Shown here in pieces: positions 35,213 to 36,955 of a DNA stretch of 36,955 bases. The stretch's first letter is position 1; every line of letters starts with the position of its first letter. The notes below the pieces were generated by a model. That model was not told the DNA's origin. It ran no database searches and saw only the letters and a list, made by a program, of their open reading frames with translations. The translations under genes were made by a program, and so were the position numbers. Source of the DNA: a virus; the IMG/VR virus record IMGVR_UViG_3300037961_002141, positions 1-36,955 of that record; one strand, written 5' to 3'.

Positions 35213-35310
35213 CTTACACAATAGTACATGGGAATAAAAGATACAGAAAACAAGAGGCAGATAATGTTTTTTTTGGATAACAAAAAATATTTTTATTTTT
35301 GCTATAAAAA

Positions 35311-35387
35311 GTGTCTCAGGTGTCTCAGGTGTCTCAAATGGCTTCCAATAACAATTATAGCTAAGACACTTGTGAGACAGTGAGACA
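35311..35387. promoter_or_regulatory. Cluster of direct and inverted GTGTCTCA/GTGAGACA repeats
   Basis: Three tandem 9-bp units GTGTCTCAG (35311-35319, 35320-35328, and 35329-35337 with a final A) are followed after 34 bp by two tandem 8-bp units of the complementary sequence GTGAGACA (35372-35379, 35380-35387) and a partial AAGACAC at 35364-35370. The block lies between the divergent leftward operon and the rightward terminase gene, immediately after a TATAAA box at 35303-35308. It looks like an operator or an iteron cluster. Confidence 0.6.
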
Positions 35388-35419
35388 GTTTTAATGCTGA
35401 CTAAGGGAGATTTTTTGGT

Positions 35420-35995
35420 TTGAAAAACACTGAACCCAAAAAAAACACTATTAGAAAAGGCGGTAGGCCAGCCGGATTGACCAACCGTCAGAGACAATTC
35501 GCCAAGTATTATGTCGAGGGAAAATACTCGAATGCTGAATGCGCGAGGCTGGCTGGATATGCTGACGGCAGTGCCAACAACCACGCCGCCAAGCTTCTTG
35601 ATGGCAAGTCTTTTCCTGAAGTACCCGAACTGATCAAAGAACTTCGAGAGGCCAGAGAGCGCAGGTTCGGAGTCACTGTCATTGGTCAACTCAAACGCTT
35701 TGAGGAACTGTCCATGGCGGCTGAAGAGGCTGGGCAATTCAGTGCCGCTATCAATGCTGAGAAAATCCGCTCGAGTCTGGGCGGCTTGACCATCGATAGG
35801 CGCGAGTCCACCCATGTCCATCAGCTTGATAATATGTCGCGTGAAGACATTGTTGCCAGACTGGCAAGTCTCCGCAAGAACTACCCCCATGCTTTTGCTG
35901 ATATGAAAAGAGTTGAGGATGCCAGCGACAGAACAATCACTGTGGAAGCTATTGAAGCAAAACCTGCCAAGGAAAACGCACTGCGAGAGGATTGA
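35420..35995 (+). CDS. terS: Terminase small subunit
   Basis: The start is TTG at 35420 with AAGGGAGA nine bases upstream. The N-terminus is basic, and residues 19-62 (GLTNRQRQFAKYYVEGKYSNAECARLAGYADGSANNHAAKLL) form the helix-turn-helix typical of small terminase subunits that recognise packaging sites. A helical oligomerisation region follows (RERRFGVTVIGQLKRFEELSMAAEEAGQF, SAAINAEKIRSSLGGL), then a tail. It would bind the pac/cos site and regulate the large subunit, which is not in the window. It overlaps the nuclease gene by about 77 bp. Family is called from the HTH motif with good confidence. Confidence 0.8.
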   Translation: MKNTEPKKNTIRKGGRPAGLTNRQRQFAKYYVEGKYSNAECARLAGYADGSANNHAAKLLDGKSFPEVPELIKELREARERRFGVTVIGQLKRFEELSMAAEEAGQFSAAINAEKIRSSLGGLTIDRRESTHVHQLDNMSREDIVARLASLRKNYPHAFADMKRVEDASDRTITVEAIEAKPAKENALRED

Positions 35996-36356
35996 AAACC
36001 GCAGTGCTGAAGGGATGCCGGACGTATATCTATGCATAGACGGCGTTCCCATATGGCTTGAGTTAAAAATAATAAAAAATGGTAGGGTCAGCGTGTCCAA
36101 GTCGCAGATTGCTTGGCATTCCTCGCATTCGCGTTGTGGCGGTGTTGGTTTTTTCTTGCTGAACGACCCCTCTACCTCCGACCTATTTTTATTTGACGGC
36201 GCATCGGTGATCGAGATCCACGGTTCGCGGATCGATGACCTGCGGCCTGCGGCCTTATATGTAGGTGATATGTCTGGGCTGATCGAGAGCCTGCGGCCTG
36301 CGGCCTGCGACCTCTGGTGTAGATCGATGACCTGCGGCCTGCGGCCTGCGCCCTGA
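35919..36356 (+). CDS. PD-(D/E)XK nuclease (VRR-NUC/resolvase-like) with repeat-derived tail
   Basis: ATG at 35919 is used; a TTG two codons earlier is possible. The 145-residue protein has HCERIENRS (E26), GMPDV (D35), WLELK (E48, K50) and KSQIAWH (Q63), the PD-(D/E)XK core of VRR-NUC or Holliday-junction-resolvase-like phage nucleases. It could process branched or packaging DNA. From about residue 105 the sequence is built of LRPAA repeats encoded by CCTGCGG units (SLRPAACDLWC, TCGLRPAP), so the native C-terminus has probably been replaced by repeat expansion. The strong overlap with the terminase gene is unusual but the motifs favour translation of this frame. Confidence 0.75.
   Translation: MPATEQSLWKLLKQNLPRKTHCERIENRSAEGMPDVYLCIDGVPIWLELKIIKNGRVSVSKSQIAWHSSHSRCGGVGFFLLNDPSTSDLFLFDGASVIEIHGSRIDDLRPAALYVGDMSGLIESLRPAACDLWCRSMTCGLRPAP
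36230..36353. repeat. GC-rich CCTGCGG repeat array, three tracts
   Basis: Tracts of CCTGCGGCCTGCGGCC type occur at 36239-36255, 36290-36313 and 36331-36353. The first and third are preceded by the same GATCGATGA (36230 and 36322) and followed by related TGATATGTC sequence, giving an imperfect duplication of about 91 bp. The GC content is far above the surroundings. It forms the 3' end of the nuclease gene. Confidence 0.85.
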
Positions 36357-36385
36357 TATGTCGGAGCACGATCCGAAAAAGAATA

Positions 36386-36406
36386 CCCAGCGACAGAGTC
36401 GCTGGG
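36386..36406 (-). terminator. Hairpin terminator between nuclease gene and leftward gene
   Basis: CCCAGCGA (36386-36393) pairs perfectly with TCGCTGGG (36399-36406) over a 5-base loop. Reading leftward the stem is followed by TATTCTTTTTC, a good terminator tail for the gene at 36423-36677; the rightward side lacks a T-run. A TCGGA/TCCGA pair lies at 36361-36376. Confidence 0.6.
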
Positions 36407-36422
36407 CATCTTCGGGGAAACC

Positions 36423-36677
36423 CTAATATGTGAAGCCAGTGTAGACAATGGTGTCTTCTTTCAAGAATATTTCGCGGTTCATATCTTCATAGTCTGATAG
36501 TGAGTACTCCGCTGGCCTTGTCTTGGTGGCCTTGTTTCGGTGGTTGATGACATAGACGGCCTTGGCATTGGGCTTGCGCTTTACTAGGTCGCCTACGTTT
36601 AGATGACGAAGCGCAATTGCCTGCACCGTGTCATTGTCTTCAGTCAAATGTAAATTCAATCCGTTTATTAACTGCAT
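36423..36677 (-). CDS. Hypothetical protein (84 aa)
   Basis: AGAGGCAATC precedes ATG at 36677. The product is mixed alpha/beta: NLHLTEDNDTVQAIALRHLNVGDLVKRKPNAKAVYVINHRNK, then PAEYSLSDYEDMNREIFLKEDTIVYTGF. The phrase 'HLNVGDLVKRKPNAKAVYV...' is a small beta-barrel-like start, typical of short phage accessory proteins. It follows the Gp88-family gene closely on the same strand and ends near the hairpin. Function is unknown. Confidence 0.7.
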   Translation of the reverse strand: MQLINGLNLHLTEDNDTVQAIALRHLNVGDLVKRKPNAKAVYVINHRNKATKTRPAEYSLSDYEDMNREIFLKEDTIVYTGFTY

Positions 36678-36686
36678 GATTGCCTC

Positions 36687-36955
36687 TTAGTGTTTGTGGT
36701 ATGAAACAGTTTTAACATTCTTATCCCAGCAGGCGCGACAGTCGCCGCACTTGCCGTCTTGTTTTGGTGCTGGGCACTCGTGCCCAATCGCCGCAATCTT
36801 GTCGATAACCGCGCTGGCATTCTTCCAAGCTTTTGGTGGTGCGGTATCGACCATGGTCGCGCTGTATCTGATCACCGCATTGTCCGGCAATGGTGACAGC
36901 TTCAAAGCTTCGAGCCATATGGCACGTTCTTTTGTCGGGATCCAATGACGCTTGT
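36687..36955 (-). CDS. Gp88-family phage protein, C-terminal part
   Basis: The reading frame enters at the right window edge and ends in TAA at 36687-36689, so only the last 88 residues are present. The segment KRHWIPTKERAIWLEALK leads to NAVIRYSATMVDTAPPKAWKNASAVID and then a Cys-rich end (CPAPKQDGKCGDCRACWDKNVKTVSYHKH, Cys at five positions). This is the typical C-terminus of mycobacteriophage gp88-type proteins, which also occur in marine phages. Function is unknown; the Cys/His set could bind zinc or an iron-sulfur cluster. An internal TTG at 36905 is not the start. Confidence 0.8.
   Translation of the reverse strand, partial: KRHWIPTKERAIWLEALKLSPLPDNAVIRYSATMVDTAPPKAWKNASAVIDKIAAIGHECPAPKQDGKCGDCRACWDKNVKTVSYHKH

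Noticed and set aside
35311-35387. CRISPR-like reading of the GTGTCTCA repeats
   Set aside because: Units are 8-9 bp and directly adjacent, without 25-40 bp spacers, and no Cas gene is nearby.
36239-36353. CRISPR-like reading of the CCTGCGG tracts
   Set aside because: The units are short, imperfect and in a coding frame, with irregular spacing.
34922-36448. A 508-codon open frame on the - strand
   Set aside because: It runs antisense through the terminase and nuclease genes and the promoter gap. Only the last 67 codons, from ATG 35125 with a leader, look like a gene.

Overview
The window looks like a large part of a tailed phage genome, most likely a marine short-tailed (podovirus-like) phage of a proteobacterium. 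The basis is an uninterrupted virion module with P22 gp4-like and gp10-like neck/tail proteins, marine-phage style fibre proteins (LamG, SPRY-like and repeated 'AEAPFK.ANAR' domains), very large ejection-type virion proteins and a GH24 lysozyme. Opposite it lies a phage replication module (family A DNA polymerase, UvrD-like helicase, primase-polymerase, SSB-like protein, SNF2 helicase). I see no integrase, tRNA, rRNA, CRISPR array, insertion sequence or phage RNA polymerase. Portal, major capsid protein and large terminase are not in the window and probably lie outside it. The host assignment is inference from protein style only.

Layout. 1-20067 (+ strand): late genes, packed with 1-8 bp overlaps. 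They run from two short basic proteins, through head-tail adaptors and decoration/fibre proteins (0.8-9.3 kb), the gp10-like tail protein (9.3-11.2 kb) and four internal or ejection-type proteins (11.5-19.6 kb), to the lysozyme. 20085-20157: an interrupted hairpin with T tracts on both sides, between the converging modules. 20131-30020 (- strand): small genes including an AT-hook protein, then DNA polymerase A, a DUF6378-like protein, the UvrD helicase, the AEP primase, the SSB-like protein, a coiled-coil protein, zinc-finger and ribbon-helix-helix proteins, and the SNF2 helicase. 30033-35125 (- strand): about twenty overlapping, mostly unrecognised small genes; their position just downstream of a promoter-like region suggests early host-takeover or counter-defence genes (inference). 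35126-35419: a divergent control region with a leftward sigma70-like promoter and a cluster of direct and inverted GTGTCTCA repeats. 35420-36356 (+): small terminase subunit and a PD-(D/E)XK nuclease with a repeat-expanded tail. 36423-end (-): a hypothetical gene and the C-terminal part of a Gp88-family gene that runs off the window.

How it fits together. Primase, polymerase, SSB and two helicases form a compact replisome that lacks a recognisable DnaB-type helicase. The primase and the SSB-like protein end in nearly the same SSB-tip peptide (D-S-x-V-P-F type), which suggests they share a docking partner. DNA polymerase position 762 (E. coli numbering) is leucine, a variant discussed in the viroplankton literature in connection with slower or temperate replication. 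Several virion proteins share short exchangeable modules (GSVGTVTV, WGxGtWG, PLFSG), suggesting intragenomic module shuffling. A near-constant translation leader (GATCAAACCAATG) precedes a run of early genes.

Coordinates were read by hand. Start codons were chosen by Shine-Dalgarno spacing and by overlap with the upstream stop. Family names come from motif recognition, not from database searches.
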